Part shown: one piece after another, positions 10,245 through 20,218 of the stretch | How the letters are laid out: every line of letters begins with the position of its first letter | Numbering within the stretch: position 1 is the stretch's first letter | Source: Anodontia alba | Taxonomy: Eukaryota > Mollusca > Bivalvia > Lucinida > Lucinidae | Length of the DNA: 64,000 nucleotides | NCBI GenBank assembly: GCA_964016985.1 | Contig: OZ024824.1 | Span: forward strand, 125,462,803 to 125,526,802 | Direction of reading: 5' to 3' | Position numbers and translations under genes: made by a program | Notes under the pieces: generated by a model | Databases searched by the model: none | Seen by the model: only the letters and a program-made list of their open reading frames with translations | Told to the model about the DNA's origin: nothing

Positions 10245-10350
10245 AATTTTCTTATCTCTGCATGAAACATGTTGTGACTTCTCACTGGAAATTATCTCAA
10301 TGAGACAATTCTAATGACAAGTCACAACATATGTCTTGAAAAATATCAAT
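10245..10350. mobile_element. A-type hairpin, diverged
   Basis: Arms ACATGTTGTGACTTCTCACT and CTAATGACAAGTCACAACAT pair imperfectly. Confidence 0.5.
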
Positions 10351-10484
10351 ACAGTCTGTCAAAACATTCAAACTATCTGGAGTTTTGTTTCAAGATAAAA
10401 TCTCAAAAAAAAATATTCATCAGAGAGACAGACGTGCATAAAAACAAGTACACTATCCATGGCACTAGTTAAGGAGTATCCACA

Positions 10485-10650
10485 TACAGTAATATTTTTC
10501 TCATTTCTCCATCAAAACATATGTTCTGGGTACTCATTAGAAGCACCTCACTGAGGTGCTTCTAATGAGCACCCATAACATATGTTTTTGTGAAGAAATA
10601 AGAAAAATAAGTACTTTTTGGATGAAAAATGTGCTTTATCTGGAGCTATG
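10485..10650. mobile_element. A-family hairpin element
   Basis: Strong hairpin at about 10495-10608 and right end TTTATCTGGAGCTATG. The left end shows only GGAGTATCCACATA. Confidence 0.7.
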
Positions 10651-10854
10651 CACTACCTCCTGAATTTTCACCTGTACTTTTTCTGCAGGTTTTTTACATG
10701 GTTGCCATAAAAACTATGTTTTACAAGAGAACAAGGAATGACATCACTGCTTATGCCCATGGGCGTAGACAATCTTAGAGTTTGCCATTGCTCCGGATGC
10801 ACTTCATAAAGGTCATGGATGGGTCCAACCCTATTTTCTAGGACTGCTCGACTT

Positions 10855-10995
10855 TGACCAAGTATCAGCTTTTACAAAAAGCTTGGTCTATGCTTAACAT
10901 TATTATAACCAAGTATTAGCTTTCACAAAAAGCTAGGTCAACGCTAAGCACATAGACTAAGCTTTTTATGAAAGCTAATATTTCTTTGATGGAAG
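10855..10995. repeat. short repeats with AGCTTTTNNAAAAGCT arms
   Basis: Three related segments, each with a small inverted repeat around AGCTTTTACAAAAAGCT and flanked by ACCAAGTAT or AGGTCAA. Confidence 0.6.
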
Positions 10996-11066
10996 GACAA
11001 GTTAAATATTTCAGAGCTCTGTATAAAGCACTGTGGTTGTTTTGTTTTTACCAAAAAGTGCGAACA

Positions 11067-11156
11067 GTCTTCTTATTTCTCCATGTAAACATATGTTGAG
11101 GTAACCATTAGAAACACTTCTTTATAATGGGTACCCATAGCAAATATTTTCATAAT
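11067..11156. mobile_element. A-type hairpin, degenerate
   Basis: TTCTTATTTCTCCATGTAAA and ATAATGGGTACCCATAGCAA are the remaining arms. Confidence 0.5.
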
Positions 11157-11820
11157 AAACATTGTTCAGCCAAACATGAAAAGAAGGTCAAGTTCAGTAA
11201 TGGTTGACGGCAGAGGGCAGGGTTATCATGGCAAATGTAAAAAGTTCCATTAGTGTAGAGGCTTTGGTGATCCAGAAATGGAGTTAAACACACAAACTAA
11301 ACATTGTTCAGCCAAGTGTGAAAAGTAGGTCAAGGTCAGTAAGCTGATGGCAGTGGGCAAGGTATGAAGTTACATTAGAGTAGAGCCCTCTGTGTTCCTG
11401 AAATGGAGCTAAATCCACTCACTAAATGCTGTTCAGCCAAGCATGAAAAGTAGGTCAAGGTCAGTAGCATTCAATGGCAGTGGACAGAGTGTGTCACGGT
11501 GGATGTGTGTATGAAGTTTCATTAGCGTACAGTCTGAGAAACATATCTAAACACCTAGACTAAACATTACTCAGCTAAGTGTATAAAGTACGTCAAGGTC
11601 AGAAACAGTTGACGGAAATGGGCAGGGTGCATCAAGGTGGATGTTTGAGAAATGGAGCTAAAGGCACATACTAAACATTGTTCAGCCAAGCATGATAAAT
11701 AGGTCACGGTCAATAACAGCTGATGGCAGTGTGCAGGGTGCATCATGGCATATGTATAAAGTTTCATTAGCCTAGAAGCCTTGGTGCTTGAGAAACGGAG
11801 CTAAACGCACAGACTTAACA
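11157..11820. repeat. diverged tandem array, about 130-bp unit, 5 copies
   Basis: AAACATTGTTCAGCCAA recurs at 11157, 11299, 11424, 11562 and 11673. Each is followed by AAGTAGGTCAAGGTCAGTA and later GTTTCATTAG and GAAATGGAGCTAAA. Spacing is 111-144 bp, so units carry indels and are old. Confidence 0.85.
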
Positions 11821-12022
11821 TTATTGACGCTGACAACGATGCCAACATCAACTCCAATGATGACCACGCCAGACAATGATCCTTATGTCATTACTGCTTG
11901 CTAAAGCAGTTGCGACAAAAAAAAATTATTTGGATTTTCACTTCTCTTATTTTAAGCTCTGATGTCTGATTTATACTCAATTAAATCATTTCTATGTCTG
12001 ATTCATCAGACATTCAGCGGCC

Positions 12023-12202
12023 TTGTTAAGGAGGAGTATTCAGTGATAATTCCAGGATATTCTTCTTATTTCTCCAAAAAATCATATTTTGTTGGTACTC
12101 ATTAGAAGCGACTCACTGTGGCACTCCTAATGAGTTCCAACAACATATGTTTTTATGGAGATAATTATCCCAGAATTATCATCAAATACTCCTCCTTAAC
12201 AA
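12023..12202. mobile_element. A2-family element, complete
   Basis: Ends TTGTTAAGGAGGAGTATT and AATACTCCTCCTTAACAA continue inward as GATAATTC...GGATA and TATCCCAGAATTATCATC. The inner hairpin is the A-type core (GTTGGTACTCATTAGAAGCG). Thus A2 has ends unlike A but the same core. Confidence 0.75.
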
Positions 12203-12290
12203 ACCCTCTGGACATTTCAAATAATAGTGTTCCAGTTCATATTTTCACTAGTCTGGTAACTGCCCTTCTTGAATCACCAGTTATAAACCA

Positions 12291-12540
12291 GGGCCCAGTT
12301 GTTCAAAGCATGGTTAGCTTAACAAGCTCGTTAACTTAATGGTCAAAATGTTAACTGTTCTATTAAAGTACAATAGCTAATTCACAGGTACTTTTGTTGA
12401 AAAAATGTGAGTAGCTTTTGCAAATGCAAAAGTTACTCACATTTTTTCAGCAAAAATATTAGCATATATGCCATATTTAGTGATTAAAGTTTTAATGATA
12501 CGTTAACTAACGACATCTTTAGTTTTGAACAACTGGGCCC
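12291..12540. mobile_element. C-family hairpin element
   Basis: Ends GGGCCCAGTTGTTCAAAG and TTTTGAACAACTGGGCCC over 250 bp. Central arms GTGAGTAGCTTTTGCAAATG and complement. Confidence 0.8.
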
Positions 12541-12689
12541 AGTTGATCTGAAGCTCTGGTATCCTGTCATCATGCTGTGAGACATGTAATATAATGATGA
12601 GACATGCACTTGTACTTTTAAATTGTCAATACAAAGCAATCAGAGATGTTTAAACACTGCTCTGAGAATATTAGTTGATTAAATTGTAG

Positions 12690-12977
12690 TACTTCACACT
12701 ACATCATACTTGAGACAAAACAAAGCTAAACACAAGGAAAGGTATGGCAGAGCAACTTAAAGTGTTCCCCTTCAAGCTGCCTCACTGAAATATCATGCCC
12801 CAGACACAATGATATTCCATCCAGTACTGGGCTGACCAGTTCTGATCCCTAGTTCTACTTTCTTAATGCTGAGCATCAAGCACCAGTTTAAAAGTCTTTG
12901 GTACGACTCAGCCAGGGATCAAACCCACAACCTCCTGGTCATAAAGTAGGCACTATACCAATTGAGCCACTCTGCTA
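12690..12977 (-). mobile_element. tRNA-derived SINE (type 1)
   Basis: The minus strand opens with a tRNA-like head: A-box-like TGGCTCAATTGGTATAG and B-box-like GGTTTGATCCC, 12895-12977. The body contains GATGCTCAGCATTAAGAAAG and GGTCAGCCCAGTACTGGATG, resembling a central domain shared by many invertebrate SINEs. The 3-prime end is unclear. A different SINE lies against its head. Confidence 0.7.
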
Positions 12978-12991
12978 GTCCCCAGTTGGAT

Positions 12992-13221
12992 TTTTTTTTT
13001 TTATTTGGGTTTTACGGCCCTTTCAAGAATATTTCACTTATATCGAGCCGATCGTTCATCGAAGGTGGGCGAAAACCGGAGAACCCGGAGAAAAACCACC
13101 TGACCATCCCTAAGCAGAACTTGGCTTTCCCACATATGACCCGAGCCAGGCTCGAACCACAGCGGTGAGAAACCTAATGGATTAAGAGTCAACTCTCTTA
13201 TCCACTAGACTACGGGGGCCC
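12992..13221 (-). mobile_element. tRNA-derived SINE (type 2) with 14-bp target duplication
   Basis: The minus strand reads GGGCCCCCGTAGTCTAGTGG, then GGTTCGAGCC as B box, a middle block with TTCTCCGGGTTCTCCGG, and ends ...GGGCCGTAAAACCCAAATAA plus poly-A (poly-T at 12992). The target duplication GTCCCCAGTTGGAT lies at 12978-12991 and 13222-13235. The middle block resembles the Nin-type conserved SINE domain, from memory only. Confidence 0.85.
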
Positions 13222-13270
13222 GTCCCCAGTTGGATACCATAACCAATATTTTAGGATTTTTTTTCATATA

Positions 13271-13609
13271 CAGTGAACCCTTGTTACAAAGACAGCATTT
13301 GTTCCCAAAGATATTTCCATTAAAATGAATTTGCTGTCGTAAAGAACTCTTAAGCAGAATGATATGCAACAAATGCCATGTTTTATTCTTAATTCTTCTT
13401 AGTATGTTTTGGATATTTGTTAGAATTGCCTCAGTGAGGCAATTCTAACAAATATCCAAAACATACGTTGCTTGAAGTATTGAATAATAAATCCCCTGTA
13501 TAATTTCTGCTTAACTGTCACCTCTGAGAGAGGGTTTCAGTGCTAGTCAAATTGTCAGTATAAGGAATTTTATCATTGTATTGAGTGTTGGTATAAAGAG
13601 GGCTGACTG
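13271..13609. mobile_element. pogo/Tigger-like MITE with internal hairpin
   Basis: Ends CAGTGAACCCTTGTTACAAA and TATAAAGAGGGCTGACTG, flanked by TA on both sides. The internal hairpin at about 13407-13468 (GTATGTTTTGGATATTTGTT and complement) is near perfect. A second, degenerate copy lies at 51085-51430. Confidence 0.75.
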
Positions 13610-13674
13610 TAGTTATTTATCTCTACTCTCACATACCAAGACATACATAAAAACCTCCTTATGATCTACAAGTA

Positions 13675-13880
13675 TCATATATACCCAAAGTATTGGGTCA
13701 GACATTCTTGAGCGGAGTAGGACCAGATGCGATTGTGTGTAATGCAGCATCTGATCAGGGTCTTCACTGTTTGCCACTCATCCAGGTTTCTGACAAATCA
13801 ACAGGTAGTAAAATGGCGTTGTTCAAATTTTAGCAAAAGTACTGTAAGGAATTAAGGTGGACCAATATTTAGGGTACACA
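13675..13880. mobile_element. J-family element
   Basis: Left end ATATACCCAAAGTATTGGG, a mutated core at about 13715-13778, GGTAGTAAAATGGCGTTG, and right end CCAATATTTAGGGTA. Confidence 0.6.
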
Positions 13881-13914
13881 CAGTACAACAAGTACCACTG
13901 AAGTAGGGTATTTG

Positions 13915-14125
13915 TTCACGCTTAGCTTGCTGGGTAAAATTTTCAGCAGATGCCAGATTGAAATATTTTCCTCATTTTCCCAGAAAACAGGTTTTGATAT
14001 TTTATGCAAATTGTCTCCAAGGGAGACAATTTGCATAAAATATCAAATCTGTTTTCTGCAAAAATAAGGAAAATATTGTGAATTTGTCGTCTGCTGAATA
14101 AGCCCGGAGAGTGGTAAAAGTTAAC
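13915..14125. mobile_element. E-family element
   Basis: CACGCTTAGCTTGCTGGG at the left and GGAGAGTGGTAAAAGTTAA at the right. Arms GATATTTTATGCAAATTGTC and complement meet at TCCAAGGGA. Confidence 0.7.
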
Positions 14126-14509
14126 CTTGTGACAGTCAAAAAGAAATACCATGCTCACCTGATCCTGGTACTATATCCATGTCAGCTTTTTTTTCACAGC
14201 CGCATCAAATACTTTTCCGATAATATCCACAATTTTAACGTAAATAATCCATCTTGCAGGTACATTCCTGTGGATCAAAGAAGCAACATTAAATAACACC
14301 TGATCAATTAACAATTACTTCGGAAAATTTTATGTATGAAATTCCACACAGGTTAGAAAATCTATCTTCAATACACAATGTAAACATAAAAACTACCTAT
14401 ATACTATATACACAGCATGAATTGATAATCTACCTGGATTACCGTATGTCCTCTTAAAATCCACCATACTCGTTAAAATCTATCCTTGTTTTCTAATGTA
14501 TTGGCAAGG
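14126..14509. other. no recognised feature
   Basis: AT-rich spacer with only short open frames; no similarity recognised. Confidence 0.35.
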
Positions 14510-14721
14510 TTAACCCTTACGGCTCTAAGCAAAATTTTTTTCTATTATTTTTCAGAGAAAATAAGATTTGGCATTTCAAGGTAATCGCCTGATAGACAGA
14601 CAATTCACATGAAATGTCAAGCTTTATTTTTTATTTTCTCTGTAAAATACAAAAAAAAAAAAAAAATGAATAAATAAAAATTGCCATCTGCTGCAGTGGT
14701 ATAAAGCACTTGAAGGGTTAA
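14510..14721. mobile_element. E2-family element with TTAA ends
   Basis: Ends TTAACCCTTACGGCTCTAAG and GCACTTGAAGGGTTAA. Arms GGCATTTCAAGGTAATCGCC and GACAATTCACATGAAATGTC. An A run of about 17 interrupts the right arm. Confidence 0.7.
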
Positions 14722-14795
14722 GACTATTGATTTAAATAGCAGCCGCAGAGTGCAGGTAATCCTCAGACTGTCCTTTAACCTTTAATTTGCATATT

Positions 14796-15011
14796 TTAAC
14801 GCTTAGCACTCTGGGTAAAAATTTTCAGCACACAACATGTTTGTATTTTTTCTAATTTTTTCCAGAAAACAGGTTTTGACATTTCATGCAAATTATCTCC
14901 ATTGGAGATAATTTGCATGAAATGTCAAATCCTGTTTTCCGGAAAAAAAATAAGAAAAATATCATCAATTTGTCATCTGCTAAATTAGCCCAGAAACTGG
15001 TAAAGGCCACC
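14796..15011. mobile_element. E-family element
   Basis: Left end TTAACGCTTAGCACTCTGGG. The hairpin arms GACATTTCATGCAAATTATC and complement are perfect around TCCATTGGA. The right end AGAAACTGGTAAAGG has lost its TTAA. Confidence 0.75.
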
Positions 15012-15044
15012 AGATTTTTACTTCCTCCTTATCATTTTATCTTG

Positions 15045-15150
15045 AACACTGGTTAAAATTTCATTCAAACTGAGATAATACAAATGAAATGTCAAGATTA
15101 GCTTCTGGGAAAAAAATGCACAAGAAAAATATGACTTTATTACCTGCTAA
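15045..15150. mobile_element. E-type right half
   Basis: AATGAAATGTCAAGATTAGC, then TTCTGGGAAAAAAATG and TTATTACCTGCTAA match the right half of E. The left arm is eroded. Confidence 0.5.
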
Positions 15151-15201
15151 TGTTGCAATGCATGCACCACACTAAAGGGGAATTTTATAAGAAATAAAGC
15201 A

Positions 15202-15379
15202 TACCATATTTACCCTAAATATTTTGACACCTTCACTCCTTACCATGCATGCCACTTAATCAGCAGTTTTTAGGCTTTGTTTTTTTATGTTTCAACAGGT
15301 AGTAAAATGGACTTGTTATTTTTCAACAATAAATATGGCAAGTAGTTAAGCTGTCCAAGTAGTTTGGGTAAACCTGGTA
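15202..15379. mobile_element. J-family element lacking the core hairpin
   Basis: Ends TACCATATTTACCCTAAATA and GTTTGGGTAAACCTGGTA pair. J phrases CTCCTTACCAT, CAGTTTTTAGGC and GTAGTAAAATGGACTTG are present, but no CAAACAGTG hairpin lies between them. Either the core was deleted or this is the form before acquisition. Confidence 0.65.
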
Positions 15380-15398
15380 AGAGAAGTATACCCCGCCA

Positions 15399-15458
<60 letters not shown>
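15399..15458. repeat. (CA)n microsatellite
   Basis: About 30 uninterrupted CA units. Confidence 0.98.
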
Positions 15459-15460
<2 letters not shown>

Positions 15461-15504
15461 GAGGGCCCATCAGGGCTCCAGATTAGTGGGGGTATCCACA
15501 TAAT

Positions 15505-15588
15505 ATTTCACCTTGTCCCTGAAAATGTGGGTACTCATTAGTAGTGCCTCAGAGAGGGGCCTCTAATGAGTACCCATAACATATGTTC
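15505..15588. mobile_element. A-family hairpin fragment
   Basis: ATGTGGGTACTCATTAGTAG against CCTCTAATGAGTACCCATAA. Outer arms lost. Confidence 0.55.
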
Positions 15589-15589
15589 C

Positions 15590-15791
15590 AGTCTCCATTG
15601 GCTAAATATTTTTTTCCCATAATCCTGTTAGATAATCACTAAAATAAAACCTACCGTAAGTAATATCATGACTATAAAGGCTGGTCACTAGATTAGTCTA
15701 GTGACCAGCCTTTATAGTCATGATATTTTTTGGTTTTATTTTAGTGGATTATCAAACAGAATTATGAGAAAATATTTAATCACTGGAGGCT
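15590..15791. mobile_element. single-copy long hairpin element (P)
   Basis: Inner arms of 31 bp at 15662-15692 and 15697-15727 are perfect complements around a 4-nt loop. Outer arms (TCCATTGGCTAAATATT against AATATTTAATCACTGGA) pair imperfectly. No second copy in the window. Confidence 0.75.
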
Positions 15792-15795
15792 TGAG

Positions 15796-16129
15796 CCAGT
15801 GTACTGACTGGCCTGTATGGACAACTGTGACAGGTAAATTACATGGCAACACAGGATAACTTTGTTGTAAAATGTTGCAAATGGGTTCATCACTGATGAC
15901 AAACTCTTGTACACCATAATTTATCTAAATATTGTGGCATCGTAAGTCCTTACCATAAAAGGTAATGGTGTCCCACAGATTTGCAGCTATAGGAGCTGTG
16001 GGATTTTCAGTACGTCTCTTGGGATACAGCATACGAAAGGTGGGGCCCAATTTTCTCTTCGTTGCCTTCAAACATTCCCCACCCCACTCCACCTCCCACT
16101 GCCCACTAACACCCTGAATTTCTCAGGTT
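15796..16129. other. no recognised feature
   Basis: No gene or repeat recognised. Confidence 0.35.
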
Positions 16130-16215
16130 CTCCACAAGTACATGTTTTGGGTACTCACAGTATAAGTCTTTTTAACAAGAAATAAAAAAAATTATCCCAG
16201 AATTCTCCTTAACAA
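16130..16215. mobile_element. A2-family right end remnant
   Basis: Ends TTATCCCAGAATTCTCCTTA then ACAAG, the A2 terminus. Before it are a mutated TTTTGGGTACTCACAG and AACAAGAAATAAAAA. Confidence 0.55.
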
Positions 16216-16482
16216 GACTTAGTCCTCTGTACCAACACTTTGCTACACCTTTCAATTAAGCATTTCATGGCTTATTACTATATTATGACCTCCAGCATAT
16301 TATTCTGACAAGACTGACAATACTGAACAATATAAGTATTGGACAGGGTTTAAATGATAATACTGCATCCTCAAAAGGTAAAACTGTATTTGCTCTAGAA
16401 GTATGAACCCGTGTCATACATGTATCTGCCAACATCACTGAAAATACAATCTAATGAGCACAGTAAAACTGAGAAATAATGT

Positions 16483-16725
16483 CGAGGGTTGAGCGCAAGA
16501 CTATGGTAACTCAAACATATTTTTGAAACCCTTGTTTTGGGGCAACTTGGACCCCTTTGTAAACAATGCAAATTTAGGTGCCATTGCTCATACAAGCAAT
16601 GGCACCTAAATTTTCATTGTTTACAGAAAGACATGTTGTAATCTTCATAACACCTTCATGGTGAGGAGATTAGGTTTGGGGAAAAACAACCATCTGACTT
16701 ACGCCAGTCTTGCGCTCAACCCTTG
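16483..16725. mobile_element. single-copy hairpin element (Q)
   Basis: Inverted ends CGAGGGTTGAGCGCAAGACT and AGTCTTGCGCTCAACCCTTG. Central arms ATTTAGGTGCCATTGCT and AGCAATGGCACCTAAAT at about 16572-16606. Flanks share ATGT (16479-16482 and 16726-16729), a possible 4-bp target duplication. Confidence 0.75.
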
Positions 16726-16739
16726 ATGTACAATATCAT

Positions 16740-16805
16740 GTACCTTATTTACCCTACTGTTCAAACACACAAGCCTGAGCAACATAGACCCAGATCAGAT
16801 ATTAA
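16740..16805. mobile_element. J-family left fragment
   Basis: TACCTTATTTACCCTACTGT, then GCCTGAGCAACATAGACCCA and GATCAGAT; truncated. Confidence 0.5.
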
Positions 16806-16830
16806 ACCATTTAAACTCCCCAACATTATA

Positions 16831-17051
16831 TACGGTAAATGTCCTAAAATATCAAACACTTTATTCCATAACTTTTTGGGCTAACTATTGCTTTTTATGC
16901 AGTTCTTTATTAAAGTACTTGGTGGAATGGCAAACAGTGTAGACCCTGATCAGACTGCTTCTTTTGGAGCAATCTGATCTGGGTCTACACTGTTTGCATA
17001 TGCCATTTTGTCAGAACTTTTCATGTACAAAATTTTAGGACATTAACCATA
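16831..17051. mobile_element. L-family element
   Basis: Left end TACGGTAAATGTCCTAAAAT, right end ATTTTAGGACATTAACCATA. Core hairpin at 16930-16998, near perfect. Orientation is opposite to the copy at 4826. Confidence 0.75.
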
Positions 17052-17217
17052 CTAGAAGAGTCAAATTTCCATTTTAGGTATGTCGGGCTATGATATTTAG
17101 ATATTCCTAGAGAAAAGTGGCTAAAGTATAAAATTTGCAAACTGGAGACGCTGATCAGATGTCTGATCTAAGTGCACTGTTTTTCAATAACACTTTTGGG
17201 GTCTCCAAACTAAAATG
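17052..17217. mobile_element. B2-family element, shrunken core
   Basis: B2 phrases TTTTAGGTATGTCGGGCTAT and GATATTCCTAGAGAAAA, then a shortened core and GGGGTCTCCAAACTAAAATG. The TTAA left end is lost. Confidence 0.6.
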
Positions 17218-17694
17218 GTTAAAAAATATGGTGTCTAATCAGGATCTCCACTGTCGCCACTCATTGGACAAATTCTTGACACAGCAACAGGTAGTGATGA
17301 TGATGATGATGATGAGTTTGGGTTTAACGAAACATCAACCCATGAGGATCATTTGTGTCAAAATGGTATTAACTTGATTTAGTATTGAAATGATAAGTAT
17401 AACGGTTTACACAAATTGAAATATGATGCCAAGTAATGGTAAGGAGTTAAATTGTCCAAACAGTGTTCATAAGGTACCTGTAGTCTCCAGGTAACATGAT
17501 TTTTTTTTTCTTGATCAAAAGGTACTCCTGCTTTTTTTTTCTTTAATCATATAATAAAACTGTCCACTTTGGAAGACACTGAAAACTGATGAAAACTGGA
17601 TATGAGGGTTTCCAAAATGTCAGATTTTACTGTTGTACCAAAATGGTACCAAGTACTATGGAAATCAATATTATTTACCCTAATGGGGGAATCA
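17218..17694. other. J-like scraps, short (GAT)n, no gene
   Basis: Contains TCTCCACTGTCGCCACTCAT and ACAGCAACAGGTAGTGATGA (J-like), a GAT repeat at about 17297-17317, then unrecognised sequence. Confidence 0.4.
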
Positions 17695-17800
17695 GACAGT
17701 GAGGGCTTCTAATGAGTACCTGAACATATGTTTTCGTGGAGAAATAAGAAAAAAATCAATTCTTTTGGTTTTAAAAAAAACAAACTGGCTTATCTTGAGT
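17695..17800. mobile_element. A-family right half
   Basis: GAGGGCTTCTAATGAGTACC, ACATATGTTTTCGTGGAGAA and ATAAGAAAAAAATCAATTCT, then a TTATCTTGAGTTATG end. The left half is missing. Confidence 0.6.
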
Positions 17801-17934
17801 TATGAGGAAGGCTTAGACTGGTGGTCATTACCAGTTTTATTACCAAATCAGCTGAAGAAATTAATCCATCAAACTTTTCAAGTACCCTGTACTCAGGTTC
17901 AGACATAAAATATAGACTACTAGATAAAGTTATA

Positions 17935-18118
17935 TCATAATAACCCTAAGTATTGGGACAGATAGGCCTGAGCAAACAGTGTAGACCCAGATCAGATGCC
18001 ACTGTTTGCCACTGAGTCCTTTAGTTTTTAGACACATCAAAAGGTAGTAAAATGGAGTTCAAATTTTAGGAGAAGTGTGGTAAGGAGTTAAGGTGTTTCA
18101 GTATTCAGGGTGAATAAA
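17935..18118. mobile_element. J-family element with one-armed core
   Basis: ACCCTAAGTATTGGGACA left end. The core keeps GCAAACAGTGTAGACCCAGA but the second arm is mostly deleted. Then GGTAGTAAAATGGAG and a right end TTCAGTATTCAGGGTGA. Confidence 0.6.
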
Positions 18119-18212
18119 GGGGTGTGCAGGAATGTAGTCCAGTAGTCTTTTAGACATATTAGCAGGTAATAAAACTGACCTGTTCAAATGTTAGAACATG
18201 GATGGTAAAGAG

Positions 18213-18722
18213 CATACATGCCATATCTCACACTGTGAGATAAAAAAAATCTCACAGAATTTAGCCCATCCGGAAGGCAATTCCCATAAACATTAAAATC
18301 TCACAGAATTTTCAAACCATTTTACAACAGATTTTATAAAGAATTAAACATAAATTACACACTGTTGTGGTTTTCACAAGCTTCTTACATGAAAAAAAAA
18401 GACTTTAGACTATATTGGGGGAGCTCTAAAATGATGTTTAAGAAAATCTCACAGAATTTTATCAACTCTCATAGGTCTAGATAAGAGTAGGTATTCGGTA
18501 AATAGTTTTCTTATTTCTCCATGAAAACATATGTTGTGGGTACTCATTAGAAGTGCCTCGACGAGGCGCTTCTAACGAGTACCCACAATATGTTTTTGTG
18601 GAGAAATAAGAAAAATACCAATACTTTTTGGTTGAAAAAAGCGTCTTATCTAAAGCTATGAAATCTCCCGTAAGATTTTGCTTTATCTCACAGATTTTAG
18701 TCCACAGCTTATGGCATGTATG
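18213..18722. mobile_element. R element with inverted ends
   Basis: Ends CATACATGCCATATCTCAC and CAGCTTATGGCATGTATG. Subterminal repeats ATCTCACAGAATTT recur in both halves. Flanking AAAGA(G/C) may be a target duplication. An A-family element sits inside. No coding capacity. Confidence 0.7.
18470..18660. mobile_element. A-family element inside R
   Basis: Ends CATAGGTCTAGATAAG and CTTATCTAAAGCTATG, hairpin at about 18508-18612 with only a few mismatches. Confidence 0.8.
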
Positions 18723-18752
18723 AAAGACTTAAGGTGTTCCAATGTTCAGCCC

Positions 18753-18849
18753 TTAAAGCGCCAAGCATAATTTGTAGCAAACGACATTCAAAAAATTTTT
18801 TTTTTTATTTTTCAAAGAAAACAAGTCTTGACATTTCATGAAAAATCCA
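18753..18849. mobile_element. E2-family left fragment
   Basis: CCCTTAAAGCGCCAAGCATA and ACAAGTCTTGACATTTCATG match the E2 left half; the right half is missing. Confidence 0.5.
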
Positions 18850-19140
18850 CATGCATATCTTCAGGCCATCCTAAAAGCCCATGTAAACTTTCAAAAGGAT
18901 CAGCCAAAAACTGTGGGAGGAGTTAAGGGGACAAGGTACCTACTCCTTATAGACTTCTGTAATATTAGAACTCAAAAAATGTCTAAGTTCAAAATGTGAA
19001 AAAAGTGATAAAAAGTAATTTCAGGATTCTGAAAAAAACACATGCATATCTTCAGACCATCCTTAAAGCACCTGTAAAGTTTCAAAAGGATCGGACAAAA
19101 ACTGTGGGAGGAGTTAAGGGGACAAGGTACCTACTAAAAA
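18850..19140. repeat. two tandem units, 191-bp spacing
   Basis: CATGCATATCTTCAG recurs at 18850 and 19041, each followed by GTTTCAAAAGGATC, AAAAACTGTGGGAGGAGTTA and GGGGACAAGGTACCTACT. Confidence 0.8.
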
Positions 19141-19240
19141 TTCGGAACCACGCGTCACGCACCACGGAAAGCCAAATACAGTGTCCATCCGCTTTTCTTC
19201 GGAAAGGCGGGGGACAATAAAAATTGGATAAAGGGAACTC

Positions 19241-19466
19241 TTAACCCATTATAGTCGGGAGACCGGTAAAAGGGTAATTGGCAAACAGTGCAGACCCAGA
19301 TCAGACACTACAGAATGTGGCATTGATAGGGTCTCCACTGTTTGCAAATAGTTTAGCCATTTTTCACGAGGAATATGTAAATCTCATGGCCAGACATACC
19401 TAAAATTGAAATTGGACTCTTCCAATATATAGTGTGGGAGAGTCTATTTAGGCTATAATGGGTTAA
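19241..19466. mobile_element. B2-family element with TTAA ends
   Basis: Ends TTAACCCATTATAG and CTATAATGGGTTAA are perfect inverted repeats. Core at 19282-19346. Reverse orientation relative to 5470: TATATAGTGTGGGAGAGTCT lies near the right end. Confidence 0.8.
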
Positions 19467-19703
19467 AGATTTCAGAACTATTCTCAAGGGTGTAACCATT
19501 TTGAATATTTAATTCTAATGAGATTCTAAAATCTTAAAATATTTAATAAAATCTTCTTTCTAACAGAAAACAGTGCAGTTTTCAAGCTAAATCAATAAAG
19601 AACTAGAGAAAAAGCTATATATACATTTATTGACAAATAAAGATATATAATTAATATTAATATTGTTGATATATGATTTATTTTGGTTTTGCATATATAG
19701 TGC

Positions 19704-19914
19704 TTAACCCTAGTCCTGCAGAACCCGGATACGTCCTGCCTTTGCAAACAGTGTAGATCCAGATCAATTGACTTCTTAAGCCAACTGATCTGGATCTGCA
19801 CTGTTTGCCATTAAGTATATGAATTTATAGCAACAATCTGGATCAAGTAATCTGATTGGCTGAAAATTAGAAATGGGCATGGCATCTTAATTTATTCAGC
19901 AGGACAAGGGTTAA
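19704..19914 (-). mobile_element. B-family element, TTAA to TTAA
   Basis: Starts TTAACCCTAGTCCTGCAGAA and ends TTATTCAGCAGGACAAGGGT then TAA. Core hairpin at 19744-19808. The AT-rich half (CAAGTAATCTGATTGGCTG) lies right of the core, so it is on the minus strand. Confidence 0.8.
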
Positions 19915-19984
19915 TGATGTCATAAATTCTCAATAAATATTCAAGATGGCAGGGCCCATAATAGCAAATCTGGAAATCATCAAA

Positions 19985-20218
19985 CACCAATAACTTGGAC
20001 GGCAAAACATCAACTCCTTCCCTTGTTACTTCTGGTGTACTACATCAATAAGCTGCCATCCAAGTTTCCTCTACAGTATGGCGGCTCTTCGCTGACAACT
20101 GCCTGCTCTACAGAATTAAATCAAACCAGAAAGATGCAGTGTCACTACAGGAAGATCTTGACAATTTTCAGGAAGGGGTCTGGCAAATGGCTTTTAATCC
20201 TGATACATCTAATGACAT
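19985..20218 (+). pseudogene. LINE reverse transcriptase fragment
   Basis: With frameshifts allowed it reads a piece around the RT catalytic box: LPSKVSSTV, RLFADNCLLYR (FADD with D to N at the second position), DAVSLQEDLDNFQ, MAFNPDTS. The order matches the palm-thumb region of L2/CR1-like LINEs. Both ends truncated; it abuts an opposite-strand LINE 3-prime end. Confidence 0.65.

Larger units (their letters stand above)
18120..18752. mobile_element. J-family right part interrupted by R
   Basis: AGCAGGTAATAAAACTGACC...GGTAAAGA before 18213 and ACTTAAGGTGTTCCAATGTT after 18722 read as one J right half when the intervening R element is removed. Confidence 0.6.

Noticed and set aside
15285..15470. 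Open frame with alternating Cys and Val
   Set aside because: It is the CA microsatellite read on the minus strand.
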